A stretch of 64,000 nt of DNA from Nautilus pompilius (GCA_018389105.1 JACATO010000311.1:1483501-1547500); one strand, 5' to 3'; counted from the first letter of the stretch, positions 47,800-62,390 are shown. The notes: generated by a model not told the origin, from the letters alone. Numbers and translations: made by a program.

Positions 47800-47990
47800 A
47801 GCTGCTGCAGTACCGGTTTCCTTTTAAACTTATAGATGAGGTTATAACTGACATCACTTGTCTTGGCATTAGATTGAAGGTCAAAGGTTATGACGTCGAT
47901 TACAGCCTCGTCTGTACGTCTAATTAGATATTACCGGTGCTGTAACATATTACCCTCGCAATAACTAGTCCCAGTTCCCTACAGAAGCAG
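47800..47990 (+). repeat. Dispersed repeat, copy B
   Basis: Same-order match to 23150-23300, with GTCAAAG, TATGACGTCG, ATTACAGC and GGTGCTGTAAC blocks. It is longer than copy A by a small insertion before the last block. Confidence 0.5.
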
Positions 47991-50178
47991 CAACCGAAAT
48001 AAAGAAAAATATATAAATGAATAAAATCGCGATTAATACCAGCGGTACGGTTTTATTCAGATTTACAGTCTGAATGTTAATTGCACTGGCTCTGAAAGAA
48101 ATTACGGGGGAGTCTTTCTCGTTACCATAAGGCAGAATTTAATGTGTCGCGTGGAAGAAAATAAAGGGAAAATTGAAATCGATGAAAACAAATTCGTGAA
48201 TAAATCGATAAAACTGAAATACAGTTTACTGTGAAATCACAGAACCATTATATCTTCTGGTTTAGGGCAAGTTAGAGTCTTGGGCGGTTTATCGTCAGTA
48301 AACAGCCATAAAATCGCGAAGACATTCTGATTCTGTTTACATAATCGGTGTGTATGCGAAAGAAAAGTGTCAAAGATTCGTGCAGAATTGGATTTGCGAT
48401 ATTAGTAGAGTTAGCCTTCCTTGTTTATAGGTGGCGCTGAAATATAAACAAAAAAAAAGATCTGTTAATTTTAAAATAATTCTCGTTATTTCCGGGAATT
48501 TCCCCTGACTTGTTTGTATGTCAGATACCTAGAACAAGATCGCCTCCATCTTGGTAAATGCTTTTACCTAAAGAAAGTAGTTATATTTAAGATCTTGAAA
48601 AAAGTCATGCTAAAAAGACAACATTAGAAAGATGTCGTCAGGGTCTAAGATATTTTTTTAAGTAACTGATATTTCTATTTGTTCATAAATACATTTCCCT
48701 TCCAGGTTCTGCCGAAAACGGGACGTCGTGATAGCGTCAACACTTCTCGGAGAAGGTGGTTCAGTGGTCATATGTCAAGAACTCGGAGGTTGCAGACAGC
48801 TTGTAATAATTGACAAACAGTCTCTAAAATCGGTAGAAACAAAGAAAAACAACAAATAAGCCACTTATTGTTGTTAGCGTTTCTTACACTAAATAACTTA
48901 GATGTTGTTTTCTAAGGGGATAGCAGTAGGCGTGGTGCAGGAAAACTTAACCAGTATAAAACCGGAAGTTCACAAAATAGAAAGACCGTATTTACGAGGC
49001 AGGTGATGACAAAAGTATATATAACACAAACAGATAGATGAGTGATGCGGAGTTATTTGATTTAGATAAATAAATTTGTAAAGCAATCATTAGTACTAAG
49101 AACCTTAAAAACTAATATTTTGTTAACGTATTGTTAGAGTAAAATAAAAAGATATTATGTCAAGTTTCGCTGCTCTTGTTTAATCTTCTGCACACCAGGT
49201 CATATCTATACCACCAGCCTGGAACCCCTAGATAGTATTTGTCTTTAACTAGTTGTATATTTAGTCAACACGTTCGTGATGCAAGCCACAGAGCTGGAGA
49301 TACAGACCCGCCCTTATGAAGGTTTATATTAATGTGGAAGCTATCGTGGGTCGCAACTCCTAGGGCTTAGCGCGTGCCGAGTAACACGGATCGAAGCGCC
49401 CCAGTCGTGTGTACATAGGGATGGTTTAGTTTTACAGCCCTGGCTAAAAGTTCCGTAGCACCCTACAAGGGCAGGGTTTGAAGATGGGAATTGTCATTAT
49501 TAATTCTAAGGTGGTGCAAGTGTTTAGACATGTTGGTAATTTCAAAGCATTGAAACCACGTTTCTGACTAAATTTTGGAACATAAATCTAATAAAATGCA
49601 GAACACACAAACAGAGAAACAAATTAGAAAGCTAGAAAGTTCACTTTTATCTATTTATTTGCTTAACAGAAAAGATCACGTGTAAATTCTGATTACATAA
49701 AAAAAGAATATCATACATTAAATTGTAAAATATAATAAAACTGGAAGATTTAAATTTAAAAAATAATACGATAGAATGCAAAGTTTCTCTACTTTGAGTG
49801 AGCAAGAATTATGAAGGAAAAGTACAGAGGAATGATTAACCCGTTAAAGATATACCTTTATATGCTATTTTTTCTTACATTGTTTCCTAAAACTTTCACC
49901 TGACTACTGTAATGAGTGAAGGAAAAAATTTTAAGTAATTATCATTCTTAGGTAACCAGCAAATTTTACATTGCTCTGGCTCTACACGGAAAAACGAAGA
50001 GTAATCAATGAAGGATTTAAATATAACTATGTTTTAAAAAGACGCCAAGTTTCCAATGGTACAATCTCGTACACTGTAAAGTATTACTAGCAAGGAAACA
50101 CAATTAAATCTTCGACAACTGTGGAAGAATAAAACGAAATGTTTAACCGAGGAAGAGAAAATAATCTGAGGTTACTGA
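47991..50178. other. Intron sequence of the minus-strand Ly6 gene, nothing recognised
   Basis: AT-rich with short frames only. A GC-richer patch at about 49270-49450 has no identifiable content. Confidence 0.4.
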
Positions 50179-50291
<113 letters not shown>

Positions 50292-50509
50292 ACCATTAAG
50301 GAAACTAGTCTTTCGACGGTTTCTCTACAAAGGGGGACTACCCTGGCGAGTAAACGCACTGCCGTGGTTATACGTTAGGGGAAGCTTCCTATCCTGCGAA
50401 AAAAGGTTCTCGGTACTTCCGAATTTGACAGAAAAGTCTTAATATAACACTACGTTTTTAGATTATGGAGGAAACCTCTGTAACAGGCTGACGAAGAAAA
50501 TCACGCTAT

Positions 50510-50590
50510 GACGGTGATCCAGACCGAGCCGACTCCAATCGATGATCGAACTCGGATCCTCAGCAATGGCCGTCCAGTAGACTAACTACT
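50510..50590 (-). repeat. tRNA-derived SINE-like copy
   Basis: Minus strand: TAGTTAGTCTACTGGACGG (A-box-like) spaced as in a tRNA from GAGTTCGATCATCG (B-box-like), followed by TCGGTCTGGATCACC. Both internal promoter elements are readable, but a clover leaf is not. Confidence 0.45.
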
Positions 50591-51651
50591 AGTAAAAGTG
50601 ATTCTAAAAAAAAAAGACCGATGTGGGTTAGGGTGGTAGTAAGGATGGCATAGACAAGAAAGACATTTATAAACTGGAAATGGGCAAGAAATTACAAGAA
50701 CTTGACCGTCAAAGACTGGGAAAATGTACATTATACAGACGAGTGAAAGAATATATTATTTTGATGCAAGAAGAAGCGGTTTGTTTGAAGACAAGTTGGT
50801 GAAAGATATATGAGTCAAGCAGCGTGTGACGGAGACAGGAGAAGGCGGAGACGGTTCAGCGGCGGGGCGAATATTCAAGTGCGGTCGGCTTGGTCAAATC
50901 TGTTGCTATGGAGTTTAAGTAAATTCCTGCTCGTCCAGGAAAAAAACACTGGATGTAATCTGTAACAAGACAATGGCCAAGAACATATGAGCAAACATGT
51001 TACTGCTTACTTGGAGTCCAAAAAGCCGGTCCTGGTATCGTAAAGCATGTGTGCGACTGTCTCAAATCAGAAAACAGAGAACTGTGAAATTCCATAACAC
51101 GTGGAATTTCATTTTTCAAAATTTTATCTAAGAACCTGCCGACAGCAGGTCAAAGGATTGCATACAAAGTTTATAAATCTTCGGTCTTAAAATCTTTCAG
51201 GTGTTAATTTTGTTTTGGTATCTAATGTATCATATCCTTCGTTTATGTAATTAGAATTAACACACATTTTACTGTTATACAAATAAATTGTTAGTGAGCC
51301 TTCTAATTTGTTTATATAACCGATCTGTAAGTTAAATAAAACTTTTGCCTGAGGGAATCAAGCCCCTCTTTTCAACTTAACCTAAACCTAAGGTTGACTT
51401 CCAGATCCTTTTTTAAAACCACGTGTGGTGTCTTTATTTTCTTTCTTTTCTAAAATCTAAAATACATAATAATATTTTTTCAGAAAGTGAGTTCAGTAAA
51501 AATTATATATATATATAAGGATGGTGGTGGAAAAATGTTTTCTTGTTTTTTACCTCTTACCTCTTAATTTTTTTTCCTTTTTATTCCAAACTTAAGTCAT
51601 GAAAATTCACATGATTTAATGAGTGGTCGCTCGATGGCCTCAAAGTTTAAT

Positions 51652-51667
51652 ATCCTATTAATAGGAT
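51652..51667. other. Perfect 16-bp palindrome
   Basis: ATCCTATTAATAGGAT is identical to its reverse complement. No function is apparent. Confidence 0.6.
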
Positions 51668-51977
51668 GTGTGCTACAAAAGCTGCTTCTCTAATTAATTT
51701 TATCTCAAAATGTTGAGGAACCTATGCAAAATAACAAGATGAAGAACAGCAACAAAATGTATTGAAAACAATAGTTTCAATAATCATGAACCACAAAAAA
51801 CTTATCACGTAATTTTTTTTACACAAATGTTGAACAGGAGTATACTTCCGGATTAGAATAATTTTTTCTATTTTTTTCAAGAACTTGTATAAGGAATTGT
51901 TTCTGATCTTGATGAGTGAAAATTGAAATGAATGACTGGATCAAAGCCACATTTCACACTTCGATCAGCTGCATCAT

Positions 51978-53890
51978 TTACAACTCAATAAACATGCCAT
52001 CTGACTCCAAAGAGCTTAGATTTCCCAACAGAAAATCAGATGGAATACCGAGAGGTGTAAACAGGTTTATGTTATTTGTTGTCACAAAATCTGATAAAGG
52101 CATTCCTTGGACAACCAGTTCATTAACCTGGATTCCAGAAAGTGGCTCATCTTTCCTCTGATGCTCTTTAAGAACTTTAACCATGGACCTTCTCACATCA
52201 CATGGAACCCTTACATCAAAGAATGCCAACCCGACTGGTGTTTCACTCAAGTACCACACGTAACCTATGAAACATTTTATGGTTGCCTCAGTTATTCTTT
52301 CATTAGTTGCCCTGTAAACAATAAGGTTTTTAGGCAGCCATAAATTATTCATAGAGCAGATTCAGCAGATGAACAAGTAAACCAAGCCTGCAAATACAGA
52401 CGGATTAATAATATGTTGAATTCTCTAAGACCCTAAAGCTCATGGCTTGTTAGGTAGAATTATAAATGAAGAAAGTACATATTCAGATAATAAATCATTT
52501 TTTTTATCCGTCTGGCCGCGGGATAAGTTTCTGGTGCGCGAACATAAATGTGAGTTGAATTTTTTACTCCAAGAACGATAAAAAAAACTCTGCAGAAGCC
52601 GTTTAGGGTCATCTCTTGGTTGAATCTTTGCTGATTGTCAATAACTACATTAAACCAAGTCATCCTTGAATGGTTCTATCGTTAACGCAACATAAGTGTC
52701 ACTCATTGCACCTTCATATGCATTCCAAGAGTGAGGGAATCTTTAAAACAATTTGATTTTGGGGCCCACTTAATACTTCCATGAAAATATCAAAAACTTT
52801 TGCAACAGTCAAAATATATGTGATGCCGATAAACCCAATACAGAAGTTCTATTCTAAGTTTTTACATGCTCTACTCCGCTTTCCTGTATTATTTGCAGGG
52901 GTATCAAAGATGGACTTATACTATCGGTCAGATTCCATCTTTCAATAACATTAAACATTGCAGCTGCTTCCCAGTTGTGGAAACACTCAAAATTTTTATG
53001 ATACCAGACATCAAAACAGCGAGTCCGTAACATCAAAGCTGGCACCATTCTTCCAAATGAATCGTTAATGGGCTTTTTTTGTTCAAAATAATTCTGTATT
53101 TCCTTCGCAATGAATTCTCGATGCTTTTTTCTGCCATGCCTATTGATTCCTTATTGAGAGCATATCCTTTTAGATTCTCAAAGACTGTCTGCATTATGGC
53201 TGCTAAAACATAACCTGTATTTCTGGCATCGACTTTGGTTCTGTCCGGTGCTGTTGCTAAATCAGGGGTGAGTATATTGGCCGGTCTGGTGCACTTCGGT
53301 TCAGTATATTTGGACACAGACAAAGGCTTAGTACTTGATAGTGGAAATTAATTATAAAATATCATCTTCCTCATCCTAGCTAAAATCATCATGTTCTGAA
53401 CTGCGAGCTACACTGCTGTTAATGTTGATTGTAATAAATATCTATCAGATTCTTTCATCCTTCTTTTCTTAGCTTTCCTGTCGCCTTTGTTGAACCCGAA
53501 ATAACTTAAGGTCAACTCGTGCCATTCTTCCTTTACCTTTTCCTCTTTGGATTAGCAAAAATTTCTTGTCTTCAGCAACCTTTTCTCATGTCCTTGTATC
53601 AGCATGCGCAGACAAGTCATCCGATGTATCCACAAATTTGTCCTCTTCTGCTTTACTGCTGCCTTTCATGCTGTATTTTTCTTAAAAGGTCTTTGATTTT
53701 ATTTCTGATATGATACTCCTGTCGTGTAGGAATTATTTTCTTTTGGCCAGAAATACAATATTACTCTAGCAGTGATGGTAGCATTCCTATTGATTTAAAT
53801 AAAAGAACCGTCCAAATATCTGTCGATTTGATGGAAATCTGCGTCCAATAACTGCATCCAAAGCACTTTCTATCAACCAAAAACCGTGTT
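51978..53890 (-). pseudogene. Degenerate hAT-like transposase, divergent relative of the one at 448-3088
   Basis: Reading the minus strand from 53890 down, family blocks appear in order through many stops. ALDAVIGRRFPSN is near 53870 and a TRQEYHIRNKIKDLLRKIQH-like block near 53720. DRTKVDARNT followed by LTIHLEEW spans 53240-53050. NWEAAAMFNVIERWNLTDSI is near 52950, just where the acidic DTTASNTG-type motif should follow but is lost. AARRIKKMIYYLNMYF is near 52500, at the HARW position. The longest open piece (51978-52352) carries WYLSETPVGLAFFD. The architecture parallels the element at 208-3648, but the sequence belongs to another clade that I recall from several invertebrates. No terminal repeats were identified. 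Confidence 0.7.
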
Positions 53891-54295
53891 TTGTAGAAAA
53901 TCCACTAATGATGCTCATTGTGTCAGTGAGATAATTATTACTTATTTAAACTCAAAAATGAATTGAAATTTAGCTTCATTATATTGTGTTATCTCCTATT
54001 ACGTCACAAAACGTGTAATTTACTGATTGGTTGATGGAAATGTCATGTGAAATAACAAACAACAAATTGATAGTTTCTCATTTTCTGGATATTCCTTCAC
54101 AGTAAAATTTATTAAATAATGCATATAAATGCCACTCTTAAAAATTTTGGGAGCAATAATGATGCGTAATCTATAAAATCACAACAATACACTTTAGATC
54201 TATTGAACCTCTAATATTTATCAATCGTCAAAAAACTTTCAGAAGATAAGTTTCAACGTAAAAAGGAAGAAAATGTCAGTGCGCTTCAAAATATA

Positions 54296-55803
54296 GAGGT
54301 GCATCTCAAAAAATTAGAATATCGTGGAAAAGTTAATTTTTTCCCGTAATTTAATTCAAACAGTGAAAATTTCATATATATTCTAAATTCATTACACATA
54401 AAGTGAAATATTGCAAGCCTTTTTTTTTTTTGTTTTAATTTTGATGATTACGGCTTACAGCTCATGAATATCAGAAATCCACTATCTAAAAATATTGGAA
54501 TATTTCATAAGGTCAATTTAAAAAAAGGATTTATAATATAGAAATGTCTAACTTCTGAAAAGTATGTTCATTTATGCACTCAATACTTGGTCGAGGCTCC
54601 TTTTGCACGAATCACTGCATCAATGCGGCATAGCATGGAGGCGATCAGCCTGTGGCACTGCTGAGGTGTTAGGGAAGCCCAGGTTGCTTTGATAGCAGCC
54701 TTCAGCTAGTCTGTATTGTTGGATCTTGCGTCTCTCATCTTCCTCTTGACAATACCCCATAAATTCTCTATGGGGTTCAGGTCAGGCGAGTTGGCTGGCC
54801 AATCAAGCACAGTAATACCACGGTCTGCAAACCAGTTATTAGTAGTTTTGGCACTGTGGGCAGGTGCCAAGTCTTGCTGGAAAAGGAAATAAGCATCTCC
54901 ATAAAGCTTGGCAGCAGACGGAAGCATTAAATGCTCTAAAATCTCCTGGTAGGCAGCTGCATTGACTTTGGACTTGATAAAACACAGTGGACCAATACCA
55001 GCAGATGACATGGCACCCCAAATTATTACTGACTGTGGAAACTTCACACTGGACTTCGAGCAACTTGGATTCTGTGCCTCTCCACTCTTCTTCCAGACTG
55101 TGGGACCTTTATTTCCAAATTAAATGCAAAATTTACTTTCATCTGAAAAGAGGACTTTAGACCACTGAGCAACGGTCCAGTTCTTTTTCTCCTTAACCCA
55201 GGTAAGACGCTTCTGACCTTGTAGCCCATTTCCTGGACACGTCTATGTTTGGTGGCTCTTGATGCACTGACTCCAGCTTCAGTCCTCCAAGTTCTTGAAT
55301 CGGCTTTGCTTGACAATCCTCTCAAGGCTGCGGTCATCCCTCTTGCTTGTGCACCTTTTCCTATCACACTTTTCCCTTCCAGTCAACTTTCCATGAACAT
55401 GCTTTGATACAGTACTCTGCGAACAGCCGGCCCTTTCAGCAATGACCTTCTGTGACTTACCCTTCTTGTGGAGGGTGTCAATGAGTGTCTTCTGGACAAC
55501 TGTCAATTCATCAGTCTTCCCCATGATTGTGGTTGTGTACTGAACCAGACTGAGATTCATTGTATTTATATTGCATAAATAGTGATGTACTCAAACTCTA
55601 AATGGAATATTCTAATATTTTGAGATACGTTTTTCTATTCTTTTTAGCTATAGGCCGTAATTATCAAATTAAAATTAAAAAATGCTTGAAGCATTTTAGT
55701 TTACATGTAATGAGTCTAGAATGTATACAATTTTCACTTTCTGAAATAACTGACAAAAAATATTGAACTCTTCCACGATTTCTAATTTTTTGAGATGCAC
55801 CTG
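54296..55803 (-). mobile_element. Tc1-type transposon, about 1.5 kb, with long inverted ends
   Basis: The element is flanked by TA (54294-54295 and 55804-55805). Both ends read inward as (G/C)AG then GTGCATCTCAAAAAATTAG and continue similar for well over 50 bases, with gaps. A second copy of a related motif occurs further inside each arm (TTGGAATATTTC, ATATTCTAATATTTTGAG), like the IR/DR arrangement of some Tc1 elements. The interior is a single decayed transposase gene. The ends and coding sequence closely resemble a Tc1 subfamily I know from fish genomes. Confidence 0.92.
54580..55524 (-). pseudogene. Tc1 transposase, DD34E, inactivated
   Basis: The start is MGKTDELTVVQK at 55524 and the stop after GASTKY at 54580. 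The N-terminal paired-like helix-turn-helix (QKVIAERAGCSQSTVSKHVH) is intact. The catalytic triad is still readable: Asp in FSDES near 55143, Asp in QQDLAPAHSA near 54860, then exactly 34 residues to Glu in NPIENLWG near 54765. Breaks seen: a frame change near 55280; a missing segment between QEMGYKV and the TWVKEKKNW block (about 55200), where relatives have an extra stretch; a stop after KFCI (near 55120); and a stop after NNTD at 54706-54708. The fragments 55279-55560, 55044-55367 and 54706-55047 are parts of this one gene. The copy cannot make active enzyme. Confidence 0.9.
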
Positions 55804-55805
55804 TA

Positions 55806-57856
55806 TATGTATATGAAACTAAATATATGCACATTCCCAGAGACGTAATCTCCCATTCTAGGCTAATTTTCTGACCTGTATGTTTTCTTCTAAGAAGTTA
55901 TTTGTGGGAATTTTTGTACGCGTACATTTTACCTTGGACCGTCTTTACTCTACACGCTGCATAACCTGGCCGAGACTCATTAATTCCATGAAAATCAAAC
56001 TTTAAGCACGAAGTACGTAAAATAAAAGCTACTATAATCCAACTGCTAGCCTGTCTGTGAACAACAAACGTTTCATTAGTTTTAAAGCGACATTTTCCCA
56101 GTTTTATTAAAGTTCTTCCTATCTGCTCAGCGGATCAACAGCCAGACTGCTTTTCTATATTAAAACAAATAAAGCTAAAAAATAACTGTTCATGGTTCGC
56201 AATGTCCCGGCTTCATTAATTTCTCTTTTTGTTTAGGAACACCAAATATCGAAAATGCAGAGATATAAAGGAACAGGAAGTTTACTTATCCGATTGTGGT
56301 GGTAGCCAGTTTATTTTGTTATGCACGATTATCAACACATCACAAGTTAAGCTGTTAATGTCTAGTGCAAACGTAAATCATTTAAACAAACTGCCCACGA
56401 AGAACTGTTTGATGTTGCTGCTTCTCTTAGTAAGCTTGAACTATGGTTTCTGTCCAAATACTTTCAGCGGGAAAGTAATTATCCTCGAAGCCATCACCCA
56501 GCAGATAGTTATTGTTGTGGAAGGTTACCGCACTGATTGTTGCCTCTGTCCAAGTACTCTATGCTGAGACTTGGGATTGATGACAACTTCCGGTCGCACC
56601 TATAGACTGTTCTGTGAATGATTTCGATTTGTCCTAGCTACCTTTTCATGTCTTACTTTTGTCAGAGTTTTAAAATTTACCAAGACAAAATTAAATATCT
56701 GATGTCATAGTTTTGCACCATACTTAAATCTAATCAACATATCTAAAGGGAGTTTTAATTTTTAAAATAACATTTTCCTACCGAGTTTTGTTGCTTTAGA
56801 GAAGGGTAATGCAAACCAATATGATTATGAAATAAAATTTGTATGCAGTATGTTAACCGACTTCGCTGATGACTCATTTATATCTAGACCCTTCTTTAAA
56901 ATGTTACATTTTTTTCCGCACAGCGTTAATGAGAAGAATCTTTAATATGATGTCTTGTGTGCGCACATCTATAGCAGTTACTATGTACCTCTTTAAATAA
57001 AAAGTGTCTAATCGAACTATGTAATATTTGGGGGGGGATTTCCCAGAAATATCTGAGAGTTTCCCATTGTTGCTTTCATTGTTAAACCGAAAATTAAAAT
57101 GTAACATTAGACTAAAAAATCGGACCAGGCTTCAGGGTCTGTTTCAAATAAAATACATATCTAGTAGAACTCTCCAACTTTCCTATTCTAAGATCTTTGC
57201 TATTTATTTTCATATATAAATGATATGGTAGCCTAAATAAAACAAAAAATACAAATAGTGGAATGACTTTAACCCAGAAACTAATAATGGAACCTAGAAG
57301 CATTACTTTTAGATAAGTCTAAGCAGGGTTGACGAGCCAGGTGGTACGTTAAATTAAACACACGAGGATATAATTGTATTTAAATGCAAATGGGGAAAAA
57401 TTTCTCTTAGCCTTCTATGGAACGAAGTTAGACGTTCATAATTTTAAAAAAATACTTTAAAACGATTAACAATAGGGGGTTAGCTGGAAAGATGTCATTA
57501 TTTCCTGATGAATCCAGAAACAATCAAAGAAACAAATAATATTTTTTGCATCGTTGCATCATAAGACATTTGGCTAGACTATACTCTGAAAATTTGTCGT
57601 GCGAGTAGAAAATCGCACTTAGTTTCCTTTTAGGATACCTATTGAAATTGGATTTTACACGACTCAGGGATGTTTCACAGTCATTAGAAAATTGGGACGC
57701 CTGGCTTAGTTCGTAGAACTCTAAAGAAAATATAATAGAGATACTCAAACTTGATGGCTTCTAACTTGTGGGAATTGGTGAGTGTGTCCGTCTATCAAAA
57801 AATAACGATACCAGAGAACAAGACTGCAAATTAACTAAGTCTTCTCGTGTGCATTA

Positions 57857-57887
<31 letters not shown>

Positions 57888-58397
57888 CAAAAGATTATCG
57901 TAGTTTAGGGGATTTAGTTACCATCAGTCTTTTTTTAAGTGATAGCATCATTCGGTCTGTATAAATACAAGCAATAATGATAGATGATACTTACTTCGGT
58001 GGATCTTGTATAGGCCGTGATGGTTTTCCGTTCTTTAAGAAATTAATAAATTACATTATCAATACAACCTGCTAACCAGATTGTTCACTTCCGCGGAGAT
58101 TAAGACCATAATATGATATTAACTTGCATATTCGTTTTTGCACATGCACCCTTTCCGCTTCTGTGCACATGGTGACAGTTCTGTTTCCAGACAAGGGATG
58201 CCAGATCGTATACAGAGGAAACTCGTTAATCCAGACACCTTGATCCCCAGTAAATATGTCTGGAAAAAACGAGTTTTATGGATAGATGAATCATACACAC
58301 TTTTAAAAAAAAAAACATGACTATCAATACATTATCCAACATCGACACTGTATAGATGCATATGAAATACGATGCTGAATATTGTTCATCTTTTGTA
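55806..58397. other. Intron sequence of the minus-strand Ly6 gene, no supported feature
   Basis: It includes a 112-codon plus-strand frame at 56229-56567 after a good-looking acceptor (listed under rejected items) and a (TA)n/T-run at about 57855-57888. Confidence 0.35.
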
Positions 58398-60566
<2,169 letters not shown>

Positions 60567-60683
60567 TCAGTGGCACGTGTGCACGATCGAGACCGGGAAA
60601 ACGTCGATGACGTTGTTTCCGGTGGATAGTGGCGCGTGTCGGACCTTCACGGGCTGGTGGGGGGACTTGTCGATTTTGTCGAA
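60567..60683 (-). CDS. Candidate short exon, product unknown
   Basis: On the minus strand, after CTAGTATCAG (ending 60684), a frame is open for 38 codons to TGA at 60567. It starts FDKIDKSPHQPVKVRHAPLS and ends VFPVSIVHTCH. Nearly all third positions are C or G, as in the Ly6 terminal exon at 45777-46009, and the other frames look like shadows (Arg- and His-rich). A strong pyrimidine tract and TTCAG lie 32 bases upstream, but in this frame a stop separates them from the exon. It lies in the 16-kb Ly6 intron on the same strand, so it could be an alternative exon, a nested gene end or a relic. I do not recognise it. Confidence 0.22.
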   Translation of the reverse strand, partial: FDKIDKSPHQPVKVRHAPLSTGNNVIDVFPVSIVHTCH

Positions 60684-61891
60684 CTGATACTAGCGGTGAT
60701 TTCTGAACTAGAGAAAAAGAAACGAAAATCTCTTTCGCGTGAAAGTCTCCAGAAGACGATGAAAATATTGCAGCCAGACTTCGCGGATGCGCATAAATAC
60801 AGTGGAAGATGATTGGAATCTTCGTTATAACAAGACACATCTTTATGTTATTCTTTTAGATATCTTGCTAATTTATTTCCATTGTCAGAAATAAAACGGT
60901 GTTCAATCAAAACCTGTCACGCTTCTGTAGCCCATCCTTTAGATACGAGAAACGTCAGACTAAAAGCTAAAAAACACGACCCTGAGCCACCTTCCCAAGA
61001 TTCCGAAATACCTTTTGATCAGGTGAGGAGTTTTAAAGTTAAATAACTAAATAATCGGACAACTTTGCTAAAGAATCATTTGAATTTTCTTTCATAAGGG
61101 GCTAAAAAAAATTACATTGTCTTCGTTTTTAAAAGTTTGGAACCATGAACTAGAATAAAGATAATAGGAGAACATTCTCGTAGATCGGTCCAAACCAACT
61201 TCCCACTGATGATGCAGATAAATTATTCGTACCACACTAAGTTATTTTACAAAACTAAACAAATGAAATCCCATTTAACTCAATGCATTATCAAAAATAC
61301 CACCATCCTCATGTTTTCTGGATGAAAATACTTCGTCTAAGTGAACTTTTACGGGTGGCGAGACGCACAAAATGTTAAAAATTCAGGATTTCATTTTGAC
61401 CTCAATATAATCATATAGAAAGTGGTAAATATAATGTTTTTTTTATTTAATTTTCTTTTTAATTATCTTGATCTGTCCAACGATACTAGTGTTTTATGTT
61501 GTTGCGTTTCTATAATTGTTTTCAGATAATTTTCAAAAGTAAATGACCATCTCGCAAATATTCGTTCATGAAAAAACGGGATATTAATCAATAAGAACTG
61601 CCGGTCCTTATAGAAGATATATTACTCAACATAAACATTCACTTACTTTTAGGTGTAAAGTTTTCGTTAGAATAAAATAAGCAAAGAAACTTCAAGATGC
61701 CAACATTTAGGTCTTCCTAAGTATAACTAATCGGCTTATTTAGCTTCTCAAAAACGTAAAACTGCATCGAGGTCATTTCTACTATAGAAAAAGTTGTCCT
61801 GACGAAAAAAAAAGATGGTCGCTCGTCCGGTGTCGTCAGAATAATTAACGGAGTTCCATTAAAATCTTGCTCTCTGTGTGTGTCTTTGTAA

Positions 61892-61916
61892 AGAGAGAGA
61901 GAGAGAGAGAGAGAGA
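61892..61916. repeat. (GA)n run left of the CRE array
   Basis: About 12 GA units directly before the first GACGTCA copy. Confidence 0.9.
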
Positions 61917-61917
61917 A

Positions 61918-61987
61918 CGACGTCAGTACAGAAAGTGATGACGTCAGTAGCGAGAGAAATGACGTCAGTATAGAGAGATATGACGTC

Positions 61988-61988
<1 letters not shown>
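61918..61988. promoter_or_regulatory. Four GACGTCA sites at exact 21-bp spacing
   Basis: CGACGTCA at 61918, then TGACGTCA at 61939, 61960 and 61981: four sites exactly 21 bases apart, the last three perfect CREB/ATF palindromes. The spacers are G/A-rich, so this is a 21-bp tandem repeat grown within a GA microsatellite. Two helical turns put all sites on one face of DNA. It lies about 270 bases inside the intron after Ly6 exon 2. An enhancer role is possible but unproven. Confidence 0.6.

Positions 61989-62042
<54 letters not shown>
61989..62042. repeat. (GA)n run right of the CRE array
   Basis: About 26 GA units with one AAGAG interruption. Confidence 0.95.
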
Positions 62043-62255
62043 AGAACTGAAGATTTCCAGACGACGATATAATAAATAAAAGCTGGTGGCGTATCGGCTT
62101 ATAGAGTAATTAATATTATGTTTACAGCCAAGTATAAATGAGGTCTGTCACAACTGTTATTTGTAAATATCAGCCAGTGCCCTGACAGAACTGTCTGTCC
62201 TCCACCCAAAGTCTTTCCTTCGGTAAAAGTCCATAAAGTTAAGAGAACTACTTAC

Positions 62256-62390
62256 CACTGTAGGTAACCTTCACGTGGCAGATGTCGAGAGTGGGAGAAG
62301 CATCTTTGTCACATTCCTTCAAATTGGTGGGCTGGTTGCACTCCTCGTTTGTTGCAGCATTTTTGCAAACATAACAGCTGAGAGCTTTCA
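62256..62390 (-). CDS. Ly6/uPAR protein, second exon (first half of the domain)
   Basis: Acceptor TTCTCTTTCAG ends at 62391 and donor GTAAGT starts at 62255. Both borders are phase 1, so the 135-base exon is symmetric. It encodes VKALSCYVCKNAATNEEC, then LKECDKDASPTLDICHVKVT, supplying the first five cysteines (C-x2-C, EC, EC, IC) of the three-finger fold. The partner exon is 16.2 kb away at 45777-46009. The preceding signal-peptide exon was not recognised between 62391 and the window end and probably lies beyond 64000. The intron downstream of this exon contains the CRE/GA array at 61918-62042. Confidence 0.88.

Noticed and set aside
56229..56567. 112-codon plus-strand frame after a good acceptor (TTTTTGTTTAG), with a Leu-rich stretch
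   Set aside because: Composition is like translated noncoding AT-rich DNA, it needs phase 2, there is no donor or poly(A) signal and no domain. It also runs antisense inside the Ly6 intron.
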